In this document: one piece after another, positions 52,296-60,236 of the stretch
Layout of the letters: each line of letters begins with the position of its first letter
Position numbering within the stretch: position 1 is the first letter of the stretch
Source: Anaeromusa acidaminophila DSM 3853
Lineage (GTDB): Bacteria > Bacillota > Negativicutes > Anaeromusales > Anaeromusaceae
Direction of reading: 5' to 3'
Length of the DNA stretch: 64,000 nucleotides
Assembly (NCBI RefSeq): GCF_000374545.1
Contig: NZ_KB894583.1
Coordinates: 141,236-205,235 of the forward strand
The notes under the pieces: generated by a model
What the model was told of the DNA's origin: nothing
What the model saw: the letters and a program-made list of their open reading frames with translations, nothing else
The model's database searches: none
Position numbers and translations under genes: made by a program

Positions 52296-53414
52296 ATGAT
52301 TGTTGCAGTAGCGAAGGAAATTAAAAATAACGAAAACCGGGTGGGCTTGACCCCTGCCGGCGTGGATGCGTTGGTACAAGCCGGGCATAAAGTGCTGGTG
52401 GAAAAAGGAGCGGGCCTGGGCAGCGGCTTTAGCGACGAGGCGTACCAAAAAGCAGGTGGCGCTGTCATAGCGGACCGCAAAGAATTATTTGATAGTGCAG
52501 AAATGATTATTAAAGTAAAAGAGCCCTTACCGGCAGAATATGATTTGTTTCATGAAGGGCAAATTTTATATACGTACTTGCATTTGGCGCCGGAACCGGC
52601 TTTGACGGAAGCGCTGCTTAAAAAGAAAGTAGTGGGCATTGCGTATGAAACCATTTTGGGGAGCCATGGCGGCTTGCCATTGTTGGCGCCGATGAGCGAA
52701 GTGGCTGGCCGGATGGCGGTGCAGATTGGAGCGCAATTCCTAGAAAAGCCTTGTGGCGGTAAAGGAATTCTTTTGGGTGGCGTTCCCGGGGTAGAAGTAG
52801 GTCAAGTGGTCATTGTCGGCGGCGGCATCGTTGGTACCAATGCTGCCAAAATAGCCGTAGGCATGGGCGCGCGTGTTACTGTTTTGGATCGTTCGGCGGA
52901 ACGTCTTGCTTATTTGGATGATATTTTTGGCGGGCGTGTGCAGACTGTTATGTCCAACAGCTTTAACCTGGCTAAATGGGTGAAACAAGCGGACCTGCTG
53001 GTGGGCGCTGTATTGCTGCCAGGAGCTAAAGCGCCGAAGCTGGTAACCGAGGAAATGGTGAAATCCATGGAACCTGGTTCGGTGATTGTCGACGTAGCGA
53101 TTGACCAAGGCGGCTCGGTGGCGACTATTGACCGTATTACGACGCATAGCGAACCTACTTATGAAAAATATGGTGTTGTGCATTATGCAGTAGCTAACAT
53201 GCCTGGTGCAGTCGCTAGAACGTCTACCTTGGCATTGACAAACGTGACCTTGGATTATGCGCTGCAGATTGCTAACAAAGGCTGGAAACAGGCTTTGAAG
53301 GACAATGCTGGGTTGGCTAACGGCTTGAATGTAGTGGATGGCAACGTAACTTACCAAGGAGTTGCCGAAGGCTTGGGCCTGCCCTATGTACCGGCAGCTA
53401 AATTTTTGGACTAA
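52296..53414 (+). CDS. ald: Alanine dehydrogenase
   Basis: NAD-dependent interconversion of L-alanine and pyruvate plus ammonia; in an amino-acid fermenter it feeds alanine into pyruvate metabolism. 372 residues with the family N terminus [26 protein letters not shown], the active-site Lys in IIKVKEPLP and His in GSHGGLPLL region (conserved Lys/His of AlaDH), and the NAD-binding Rossmann motif [48 protein letters not shown] appears here as [21 protein letters not shown] precedes ATG 52296. Controlled by a sigma-54 promoter and divergent TyrR-like activator. Strong terminator follows. Confidence 0.96.
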   Translation: MIVAVAKEIKNNENRVGLTPAGVDALVQAGHKVLVEKGAGLGSGFSDEAYQKAGGAVIADRKELFDSAEMIIKVKEPLPAEYDLFHEGQILYTYLHLAPEPALTEALLKKKVVGIAYETILGSHGGLPLLAPMSEVAGRMAVQIGAQFLEKPCGGKGILLGGVPGVEVGQVVIVGGGIVGTNAAKIAVGMGARVTVLDRSAERLAYLDDIFGGRVQTVMSNSFNLAKWVKQADLLVGAVLLPGAKAPKLVTEEMVKSMEPGSVIVDVAIDQGGSVATIDRITTHSEPTYEKYGVVHYAVANMPGAVARTSTLALTNVTLDYALQIANKGWKQALKDNAGLANGLNVVDGNVTYQGVAEGLGLPYVPAAKFLD

Positions 53415-53421
53415 AGAAAAA

Positions 53422-53476
53422 AAAGCCCCTCCTATTGTAGGTGGCGAAAAGCCTGCAATAGGAGGGGCTTTTTAGG
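53422..53476 (+). terminator. ald terminator
   Basis: AAAAAGCCCCTCCTATTG pairs exactly with CAATAGGAGGGGCTTTTT around an 18-nt loop. Confidence 0.95.
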
Positions 53477-53540
53477 CGCTTCAAGTACCGTCGCTGTTAC
53501 TCTGTGTTTCGTATCTCATATCAGTTTTGAAAATAGAGCC

Positions 53541-53569
53541 TGGAAAAACAACTATATATAGTGTATAAT
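53541..53569 (+). promoter_or_regulatory. Promoter of the NrdD-tail-like gene
   Basis: TGGAAA (53541-53546), 17-bp spacer, TATAAT (53564-53569). Confidence 0.5.
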
Positions 53570-53606
53570 TATCTCATTGATACTACATATGGATGGGGTG
53601 GCGAAG

Positions 53607-53891
53607 ATGAAAAGTCTATGCGTAGAAGATGTGCAAGTAGAAGCGGCGGCATGCTTGAGTGACGAAGAAATCGAATTGTATGTTCGTAGTGAGATGGAAC
53701 AGTGGCGTAGCCAGGACAAGGAGATTGCTTCTCTTTCCTTGCAAGTAGAGGGACAAGACATAGTGATTGAAGCGGTGGAACGGGCGCCCATTTCCAGGGT
53801 GCGCCGTATTACCGGATACTTGAGCAACGTTGAGAATTTTAATGGGGCGAAACGTGCGGAGTGCGGCGATCGTTATCGGCATTGTCAATAA
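53607..53891 (+). CDS. Small protein with a segment like the C-terminal tail of anaerobic ribonucleotide reductase
   Basis: 94 residues. The C-terminal part RVRRITGYLSNVENFNGAKRAECGDRYRH resembles the R-V-T-G-Y-L...F-N-x-A-K-x-x-E-x-x-D-R tail that follows the zinc site of anaerobic ribonucleotide reductase (NrdD). The N-terminal 60 residues (LSDEEIELYVRSEMEQWRSQDKEIASLSLQVEGQD) are unlike the NrdD catalytic domain and none of the four zinc Cys is present. Similar short stand-alone proteins occur in Firmicutes. ATG 53607 has a GGGGTGG site upstream. Its role is unknown; a link to nucleotide reduction is an inference from the tail only. Confidence 0.6.
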   Translation: MKSLCVEDVQVEAAACLSDEEIELYVRSEMEQWRSQDKEIASLSLQVEGQDIVIEAVERAPISRVRRITGYLSNVENFNGAKRAECGDRYRHCQ

Positions 53892-54025
53892 AACATTGGC
53901 TCCTGAAAGTAGAAAAGGTTGTGGCAGCTTTTATTCAAGTTGTCACAACCTTTTTCTTTTATCCTGTAACCCTTCTTCGAGTTCTCCCTTTACTCCGTCT
54001 ACTCCTGTTCGATTTTCGTGCCCCT

Positions 54026-54313
54026 TTATCCTTGGCGGTAGTAAATACCGAAGGTATGCCTAGGATATTCCCATTTTTTCAGATGAGGGCATATGGTGCG
54101 GCAAGTACCGCATTCCAGGCAGCCAGCATAGTCGAAATTCAAGGTTCCTGTTTCATCTAAGGTGTATAGCAGGGCCGGGCAGACGATGAGACAGGGCTTG
54201 GCTTGGCAAGAGGCGCATTGATCCGGATCAATGACGATGTGAGCGTTCTTTTCATCGGCTTTAATCTTATCTAGGTTTAACAGATGATCAATATCTTCTC
54301 GCTGAATGCTCAT
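54026..54313 (-). CDS. fixX: Ferredoxin-like protein FixX
   Basis: 95-residue 4Fe-4S protein that partners FixC in electron transfer. Contains CASCQAKPCLIVC and CLECGTCRTIC, the latter being the canonical cluster motif of FixX; the first group has an atypical spacing, with CxxC then CxxxC. The N-terminal 30 residues (REDIDHLLNLDKIKADEKNAHIVIDPDQC) are as in ETF:quinone oxidoreductase iron-sulfur domains. Starts with ATGA overlapping the fixC stop, showing coupled translation. No fixAB (electron-transfer flavoprotein) genes lie within the window. Last gene of the fixCX unit. Confidence 0.9.
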   Translation of the reverse strand: MSIQREDIDHLLNLDKIKADEKNAHIVIDPDQCASCQAKPCLIVCPALLYTLDETGTLNFDYAGCLECGTCRTICPHLKKWEYPRHTFGIYYRQG

Positions 54314-55593
54314 AAGGCGCGAACCCCCTTCCAAAGATCCTGAATCAGTGTTCCCAGGCTTATGTGCGCTTGTAAAACTTCCTTCATGGCTTTGGGCATG
54401 GCGGGAGGCACAGAGCCGTCAACATGGAACATCGTATGCAACATGGCGTTGGCCATGGCCGGATAGGTGCTGACCATGCGCGGATTCCCCAATAATTCAG
54501 GCCAACCGGCCAAGATCTTCATGGTCGGCAGCAGCCCGCACTGCTGTAGTTCGGATAGGTAGAGCGGGCCTAAAGATTGCGGCGATTCACTGGCGAGAAT
54601 GGCCCGGGCGGCGGCTATGCCGCTGACAATGGCTAAATCCATGCCGCGAATGATGGTGCCGGTATTGATTACAAAGCCTGCGGTATCGCCGACCAGCAAG
54701 AGCCCAGGGCGATGCAGCGAAGGGGGCATGCCGCGCCAGCCTGCTTCAGGTACAAGGTGAGCGCCGTATTCAATGGTGGAACCGCCGGCTAATAAGGGAT
54801 AAATGGCGGGATGCATCTTGAATTCTTGGAATAATTCAGCTAAAGGACGAGTTTGCTTGGCTGCCTCTTCAGGGTGAAAAACTAAACCAAGAGAAAGAGA
54901 CTCTTTATTGGTATAGAGAAAGCCGCCGCCAGGGATTCCGGCAGTACCGCCGGCAATGACCCGGGCGGCCCCGTGGCCGGGGGAAACCTGGAAACGTTCT
55001 TCAATGACGTTGGCGGGTAGAGAAATAACTTCTTTAATGCCGACGCCTACCTGATGCGCCGGGAGCTTAGGACGAAGTCCGGCTGTTTCCGCTAATTGAC
55101 CTAAAACGCCTTCGGCAATCACGACGGTGTTGGCTTCAACCGTATCTTCTCCAGAACGTATGCCGGTGACACGACCGTCTTGCCATAAAATCTCATCGAT
55201 TTTGATGCCGTCTACTAAAGTGGCGCCGCCCTGCTCTTCGGCGTAGGTTGCGAGCCATTCGTCAAAAGGAGCACGCAATACGCTGCAAGAGTGAGGAATT
55301 TCCGCGTGAAGAGCGGGATCATAAAAGTCCAAACAAAAACCGCGATCTTGGTCGAGCATCATAATCTGCTCACGTACGATGGAGCGCTCCAACGGCGCTT
55401 TCGCAGTTAAACCTGGCTCCAGCATTTCCAAAGCGTAAGAATACAAACGTCCGCCGGAGAGGTTTTTGCTGCCTGTAGGCAGACCTCGTTCTACAAGGAG
55501 TGTTTTCTTTCCTCCCTTGGCCAAGGTGTGCGCACAAGCGCTGCCGGCGGGTCCTGCGCCGATAATGATTACGTCAAAGCGGAATGTCCTCAT
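54310..55593 (-). CDS. fixC: FixC-type electron-transfer flavoprotein:quinone oxidoreductase
   Basis: 427-residue FAD flavoprotein, membrane-associated, which takes electrons from an ETF and passes them through FixX to quinone or the reverse. N-terminal dinucleotide fold FDVIIIGAGPAGSACAHTLAKGG with SKNLSGGRLYS (FAD region), then IIRGMDLAIVSGIAAARA, GDTAGFVINTGTIIRG and a C-terminal ETF-QO-type region. Start at 55593 has GGGGGC upstream. fixCX without fixAB is seen in some anaerobes, where an EtfAB from elsewhere may bifurcate electrons. Divergent from the DcuS/DcuR-type system. Confidence 0.92.
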   Translation of the reverse strand: MRTFRFDVIIIGAGPAGSACAHTLAKGGKKTLLVERGLPTGSKNLSGGRLYSYALEMLEPGLTAKAPLERSIVREQIMMLDQDRGFCLDFYDPALHAEIPHSCSVLRAPFDEWLATYAEEQGGATLVDGIKIDEILWQDGRVTGIRSGEDTVEANTVVIAEGVLGQLAETAGLRPKLPAHQVGVGIKEVISLPANVIEERFQVSPGHGAARVIAGGTAGIPGGGFLYTNKESLSLGLVFHPEEAAKQTRPLAELFQEFKMHPAIYPLLAGGSTIEYGAHLVPEAGWRGMPPSLHRPGLLLVGDTAGFVINTGTIIRGMDLAIVSGIAAARAILASESPQSLGPLYLSELQQCGLLPTMKILAGWPELLGNPRMVSTYPAMANAMLHTMFHVDGSVPPAMPKAMKEVLQAHISLGTLIQDLWKGVRAL

Positions 55594-55827
55594 TCCCGAG
55601 CCCCCTTCCTATTTGACAGAAAACGATAGCAAAAATCAAAAGTCTTTTAATTTTTATAATTATCTGTGTAATGATTATTTCCTGCCAGTACTATGCCTTG
55701 TTCATGAATTAACTTAAAAGGGTGTGCGAAAAGTGATTTTATTCCGGCATCTTCCTGCAAGGTTTCTTGCATGGAGGCGAGGGATACGTTACAATTTGAA
55801 AAGAGAATGAATTTTTGGAGGAACGAA
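55594..55827. other. Divergent intergenic region fixC / sensor kinase
   Basis: About 230 bp that must hold both promoters. A+T-rich part near 55630-55690 on the fixC side; no strong consensus promoter was seen on either strand. Confidence 0.3.
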
Positions 55828-57438
55828 ATGGAGCTGGACCGGCGGGTACCCTTGCAAGCCAAGATTGTTGGTTTGGTGTTTTGTGTTGTAGCGGCTGTTA
55901 TTATGGTGACTATGCTGCTGATTTCGCGCAGCATTAATACAGATATTAAAAACTCCATTGGTTCCCAAGCCATGAGCGCGGCGCGCATGGTGGCGAAGGA
56001 TTCGGTGGTGCGGGAAGGGCTGACAGGCAAACGAGATCCCAAGGACATTCAAGTTTATGCCCAAGATATGCTGGAAGCGGCGCAGGTGCGCTTTATTGTC
56101 GTCACTGACATGGCCGGTATTCGCTACTCCCATCCCAATCCGGAATTGGTTGGCCAGCGTTTGACCGGCGGTGACGAAGGGGATGCCCTTTCCGGCTATG
56201 AGTATATTTCAGAGGCCGAAGGTACGCTGGGCTATTCGCTGCGCGCGTTTACTCCGGTATACGATGAGGAGGGGCGGCAAGTCGGCTCGGTTCTCGTGGG
56301 TATCTTGCTGACGCATGTTCAGGAATCGGTGCGGGAGGCTTTGAAGGTTTTGGTGGTGGCATCCGCGTTGGGTTTGGTGATCGGCGTTACCGCAGCGTGG
56401 TTGTTAGCTCGTAATATTAAAGAAATACTCTTTGGGCTGGAGCCGTGGGCTATTGCGAAGCTGCTGGAAGAACGCAATGTTATGCTGCAGTCGGTGCGTG
56501 AGGGCGTTATTGCCGTGGATGCGGATGGGCGGATTACCGTCATTAATAGTGAAGCTAGGCGCTTGTTGCGGCGGGCTGGCTGGACTGGCGATCCCATTGG
56601 CAGGGAAGTGGAATCCTGTATGCCTGGTTCTGGCCTGCAAGTAGTGATGGAAGCCGGCAAGGCGGACTTGGACCGGGAACAGGAGCTGTACGGCATTCCT
56701 ATTGTTGCCAGTCGTGTGCCCCTTTGGGTGGAGGGGCGTGTAGTGGGAGCTGTGGCGACCTTTCGCGATAAAACGGAGTTAAAACGTTTGGCGGAAGAAC
56801 TGACAGGCGTGCAGGCCTATGTTGATGCGTTGCGTTCGCGGGGGCATGAATTCATGAACCAGCTTCATGTTATATTAGGGTTGGTGCAAATGCGGCATTA
56901 TGAGCAGCTGCGAGCGTATATCAGCCGCATTGCCTCGGATTCGCAAGAAGAGGTATCCTATGTGGATCGGCGCATAAGAGATTCCGTATTGGCCGGGTTT
57001 GTTTTGAGCAAGCTCAGTTTAGCTCGGGAACGGGATATTGAAATGTGCTTACATGAAGATACAGAAGTGGATGTGAATTTTGACGAAGATACGGCGCACG
57101 AATTAGTAACCATTTTAGGAAACCTGATTGAAAATGCATTGGACGCAGTCAAGCATTCGGCGCGCAAAGAGGTAGTGCTGGCTTTAAGCACAGATGCCAG
57201 CGGTTTGTATATGGAAATTGAAGACAGCGGCCCAGGGATTCCTAAAGAAATTCAAGAGACCTTATTTGTGCAAGGCGTTTCCACAAAAGCGGCGGATCGA
57301 GGCTTTGGCTTGGCATTAGTACAGCGGAGCTTGGCCCGTTTGGAAGGGACGATTCAATTTGCTCCAGCGCCGCAAGGGGGAACTGTCTTTTCCGTTTTTA
57401 TTCCGGCTAGAGCGGAATGGCAATACGATAACAGTTGA
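55828..57438 (+). CDS. DcuS/CitA-family sensor histidine kinase
   Basis: 536-residue membrane kinase. TM1 about 10-32, an extracytoplasmic PAS/PDC-type sensor with FIVVTDMAGIRYSHPNPELVGQRLTGGDE, the signature for carboxylate-binding sensors of this family, TM2 about 170-190, a cytoplasmic PAS (VREGVIAVDADGRITVINSEA), then the SpoOB-like dimerisation region with His340 in SRGHEFMNQLH and HATPase with NLIENALDA, DSGPGI and RGFGLALV. ATG 55828 follows TTGGAGG. Neighbouring response regulator forms the pair. Typical ligands are citrate, malate or fumarate; the ligand here is not determinable, and no transporter gene is adjacent. Confidence 0.93.
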   Translation: MELDRRVPLQAKIVGLVFCVVAAVIMVTMLLISRSINTDIKNSIGSQAMSAARMVAKDSVVREGLTGKRDPKDIQVYAQDMLEAAQVRFIVVTDMAGIRYSHPNPELVGQRLTGGDEGDALSGYEYISEAEGTLGYSLRAFTPVYDEEGRQVGSVLVGILLTHVQESVREALKVLVVASALGLVIGVTAAWLLARNIKEILFGLEPWAIAKLLEERNVMLQSVREGVIAVDADGRITVINSEARRLLRRAGWTGDPIGREVESCMPGSGLQVVMEAGKADLDREQELYGIPIVASRVPLWVEGRVVGAVATFRDKTELKRLAEELTGVQAYVDALRSRGHEFMNQLHVILGLVQMRHYEQLRAYISRIASDSQEEVSYVDRRIRDSVLAGFVLSKLSLARERDIEMCLHEDTEVDVNFDEDTAHELVTILGNLIENALDAVKHSARKEVVLALSTDASGLYMEIEDSGPGIPKEIQETLFVQGVSTKAADRGFGLALVQRSLARLEGTIQFAPAPQGGTVFSVFIPARAEWQYDNS

Positions 57439-57469
57439 GTTCAGAGACTAAAGAAAGCGAGTGAAGACG

Positions 57470-58174
57470 ATGATTCGAGTTTTAATTGTGGAAGACGACC
57501 CAATGGTTTCAGAGCTGAACCGGTGCTATTTGGAGCGGATTGAAGGCTTTCAGTTGGCCGGGATCTGCCGCGATGGGGAAGAGGCGCTACATTTTTTGCG
57601 CGAAAACAAGGTGGACTTAGTGTTGCTGGATGTGTTCATGCCTGGGATGAATGGTTTAGAACTGCTGCACAAAGTGCGCCGTGAGGGTCACGGCGTGGAT
57701 GTTATTTTGGTGACTGCCGCGAGGGAACAGCGCAGTATCCAAGAAGCCTTACGGCAGGGGGCTATCGATTACTTGATTAAACCGTTTCAATTTCTGCGCT
57801 TTCAGACAGCCTTGCTGGATTTCAAAAAACGCCAGGAATGGCTGCGGCGGGAAGTCCCCGTCAATCAAGGGGAATTGGACCGACTGTTACAGCGGGGCAG
57901 CCGGGTTACGGAAGAGGGCGGCGAATTGCCTAAAGGTCTTGATCGCAACACGATGAAGCGCATTTGGGAGGCCATTTGCCAAGTGGATGGTGAGTTTACG
58001 GCAGAGGAAATGGCAAAGATGGTGGGTATTTCACAGGTTTCCATCAGGAAGTATTTGAAATACCTGCAACAGATGGAATTATTGCTGTTTGAGATTCATT
58101 ACGGCTCGATAGGCCGTCCTTTATATCGTTATCGACAAAATGCGGAAGCTACCGTGCCGTCGTTCCTTGTATAA
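57470..58174 (+). CDS. DcuR/CitB-family response regulator
   Basis: 234 residues: receiver (1-120) with phospho-acceptor Asp54 in LVLLDVFMPG, acidic pocket VEDDP, Lys in IKPFQ, followed by a winged-HTH-like region in the C-terminal half with EFTAEEMAKMVGISQVSIRKYLKYLQQMELL, as in DcuR/CitB regulators. ATG 57470 preferred over GTG 57461 because MIRVLIVEDD is the standard opening. Directly follows the kinase gene by 31 nt and forms a unit with it. Target genes are unknown; the divergent fixCX is one candidate. A terminator-like hairpin follows at 58273. Confidence 0.92.
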   Translation: MIRVLIVEDDPMVSELNRCYLERIEGFQLAGICRDGEEALHFLRENKVDLVLLDVFMPGMNGLELLHKVRREGHGVDVILVTAAREQRSIQEALRQGAIDYLIKPFQFLRFQTALLDFKKRQEWLRREVPVNQGELDRLLQRGSRVTEEGGELPKGLDRNTMKRIWEAICQVDGEFTAEEMAKMVGISQVSIRKYLKYLQQMELLLFEIHYGSIGRPLYRYRQNAEATVPSFLV

Positions 58175-58272
58175 GGTATTGTTTTAGTCTTTTATACTTA
58201 GAAAAGTTACTTATATTGGATTTTATCCTCTAATCGCTTACAATAAAAAAGCAATGTATATATTCTCCTCCT

Positions 58273-58318
58273 AAGTCTTCGTGTGGCAAGATGGATTTGC
58301 TATGCGAAGACTTTTTGT
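58273..58318 (+). terminator. Terminator of the two-component unit
   Basis: AAGTCTTCG (58273-58281) pairs with CGAAGACTT (58305-58313), with an inner GGCAA/TTGCT pair, followed by TTTG. Confidence 0.7.
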
Positions 58319-58405
58319 TTTGCAAATCTTAACATAGCCAAGCAGGGAGTTGCGGATCGAAAGCAGAACGTCTTGTGTAGAGCCAGCAGCAAAGGAGGAA
58401 AAAAC

Positions 58406-59794
58406 ATGGAACGAGTGTATGTGATTGATACCAATGTTTTGGCTTATGCGGCACAGGCCTTGTTTGCTTTTCAAGAGCACCTGGTAGTGCTGCCTGAGGT
58501 GGTCATTGAGGAATTGGATCGGTTTAAGAGAGAAGCTTCTGAGCGGGGCGCCAACAGCCGGGAAGTGATTCGCATTTTGGATCGGCTGAGTCAACAGGGA
58601 GATTTGGCGGAGGGAGTCGGCTTAAATGATGTGGGCGGGCGATTGCGTATTGAAAGCGGGGAGTTTTCTGCTCGTCTGCCTGCGTTTTGGCATGCTGACT
58701 TGCCGGATAATCGGATTTTGCAAATTTGCAAAGGCTTGCAGGAAGCAGGGCAAGATGCGGTGCTGGTTAGCCGGGATACGGCTTTGCGTATCAAAGCCTC
58801 TGTTATTGGACTACCAGCAGAGGATTATCGTCATGAAAAAGTGGTTTCGGTGGAAAAACAGTATACTGGGAGAGCTGAGGCGTATGCGGCGGCGGAGGCG
58901 ATTAATCAGTTTTATTTGGATCGCAGGCAATGGTTGGACCCGGACTGTCTGAAAGTGTATGATGTAGAAAAACAGCAATTGACACCGATTCAAGATTTGG
59001 TTGTCAATCAGTTTTTAGTCGTGCGAAATGTAGAAAATGGCAGACATACGGTATTAGGTCGTTTTGACGGGCGCAAAGTAGTTCGTTTGCAGCATCAGCA
59101 TCAAACTCTTTTTGGCTTAACGCCTCGCAGCGTAGGGCAGATTTTCATGCAGGAATGCTTAATGATGGATGCGGAGGAAGCGCCTGTGTGCATTATTCGC
59201 GGGCAGGCGGGGACCGGAAAAACGTTGTTTTCTTTGGCTGCTGGCTTAGAGGAGATTATGGAGCAGGAACAGTCGCGGTATCAGCGTATGCTGATTTGCC
59301 GTCCCAGCGTGGCGATGGAGGATATTGGCTTTTTGCCCGGCGGGGAGCGCGATAAGATACATCCTTATATGAGAGGGATGTATGACAACCTCTTTACGCT
59401 TCTCAATGGGGTACGTACGGAAGGCCGCAAGGAGCGAAAGCAAATTGAAGATACAGTAAAAATGCTATTGGAAGACGGGACTATCTTGATGGAGGCTCTT
59501 GCTTTCCAGCGCGGCCGCTCATTGCATAAATACTTCTTTATTTTGGACGAAATGCAAAATTCGACACCGGTCCAGGCCAAGACAATTATTACCCGCTGCG
59601 GGATGGGGACGAAAATTGTCATTCTTGGTGATCCAGAGCAGATTGACAATCACAATCTTTCCGAAAGCGTCAATGGGTTAGTATACGCAGGAGAAAAAAT
59701 GAAAGGAAGTCCGTATTGCTATCAAATCACAATGCTGCCGGAAGAATGCGAGCGCAGCCCGGTGGCAGCTGATGCGTCGCAACGTATGAGATAG
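58406..59794 (+). CDS. PIN-PhoH fusion ATPase (YlaK type)
   Basis: 462-residue cytoplasmic protein combining an N-terminal PIN nuclease domain (1-140, with VYVIDTNVLAYA and acidic residues in EELDRFKRE and LPDNRIL) and a C-terminal PhoH ATPase (about 260-450) with Walker A GQAGTGKT and Walker B YFFILDEMQNST, plus QIFMQECLMMD. PIN-PhoH proteins are proposed RNA helicase-nucleases. ATG 58406 follows AAAGGAGG by seven bases; the frame continues upstream to 58283 but without a start site. Stands alone between the two-component unit and tRNA-Ser. Confidence 0.93.
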   Translation: MERVYVIDTNVLAYAAQALFAFQEHLVVLPEVVIEELDRFKREASERGANSREVIRILDRLSQQGDLAEGVGLNDVGGRLRIESGEFSARLPAFWHADLPDNRILQICKGLQEAGQDAVLVSRDTALRIKASVIGLPAEDYRHEKVVSVEKQYTGRAEAYAAAEAINQFYLDRRQWLDPDCLKVYDVEKQQLTPIQDLVVNQFLVVRNVENGRHTVLGRFDGRKVVRLQHQHQTLFGLTPRSVGQIFMQECLMMDAEEAPVCIIRGQAGTGKTLFSLAAGLEEIMEQEQSRYQRMLICRPSVAMEDIGFLPGGERDKIHPYMRGMYDNLFTLLNGVRTEGRKERKQIEDTVKMLLEDGTILMEALAFQRGRSLHKYFFILDEMQNSTPVQAKTIITRCGMGTKIVILGDPEQIDNHNLSESVNGLVYAGEKMKGSPYCYQITMLPEECERSPVAADASQRMR

Positions 59795-59836
59795 GGGGGG
59801 CAATTTGGGCAACTAAAAAAGATATAGCCTAAGGTG

Positions 59837-59865
59837 TTGCTTTTTGTTCTTTTATTCGTTATAAT
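59837..59865 (+). promoter_or_regulatory. tRNA-Ser(GGA) promoter
   Basis: TTGCTT (59837-59842), 17-bp spacer, TATAAT (59860-59865); predicted start about 59872. Confidence 0.7.
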
Positions 59866-59883
59866 ACTACAAGTGTAGAGCTT

Positions 59884-59973
59884 GGAGAGATGTCCGAGTG
59901 GTTGAAGGAGCACGCCTGGAAAGCGTGTGTAGGGGAAACTCTACCGAGGGTTCGAATCCCTCTCTCTCCGCCA
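59884..59973 (+). tRNA. tRNA-Ser (GGA)
   Basis: 90 nt: acceptor GGAGAGA/TCTCTCC, D arm CCGAGTGG, anticodon arm CACGCCTGGAAAGCGTG with anticodon GGA, long variable arm, T arm GGGTTCGAATCCC, discriminator G and encoded CCA. Confidence 0.97.
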
Positions 59974-60020
59974 TTTTTTTGCGGAAGAAACTTTATAATA
60001 TGTGGCTGTGGATGTTTCCA

Positions 60021-60152
60021 GGGCCGGACCACGGTAGCCATTGGGTCCTGCGCAATAGGAATCCATGAACCCCGCCAGGTCCGGAAGGAAGCAACGGTAA
60101 GTGGGCCCTCTTATGTGCCGCAGGAGCGCCTGGTGACTGCCGTGGTCCGACC
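60021..60152 (+). ncRNA. ffs: Signal recognition particle RNA (small bacterial type)
   Basis: The conserved domain IV hairpin is seen at about 60050-60110: GGTCCTGCGC, GAACCCCGCCAGG, TCCGGAAGGAAGCAACGGTAA, GTGGGCCC. The ends pair, CGGACCACGGTAG with CTGCCGTGGTCCG, giving about 130 nt in total. There is no Alu domain, so this is the short Gram-negative-like form rather than the 270-nt Bacillus one. It lies between tRNA-Ser and dnaX, a common position in these lineages, and is followed by a terminator. Confidence 0.93.
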
Positions 60153-60180
60153 TTGTAAACAAAACAATTTTAAGCAATCG

Positions 60181-60207
60181 AAAGCAACCCAATGTGGTTG
60201 CTTTTTT
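60181..60207 (+). terminator. SRP RNA terminator
   Basis: AAAGCAACC pairs with GGTTGCTTT around CAATGT, then six Ts; dnaX starts 30 nt later. Confidence 0.8.
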
Positions 60208-60236
60208 CGCTATATTTATCCAAAGGAGGAAAACCT

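Noticed and set aside
60192..60236. Upstream extension of dnaX to 60192
   Set aside because: It covers the SRP RNA terminator and lies before the AAAGGAGG site; ATG 60237 is standard.
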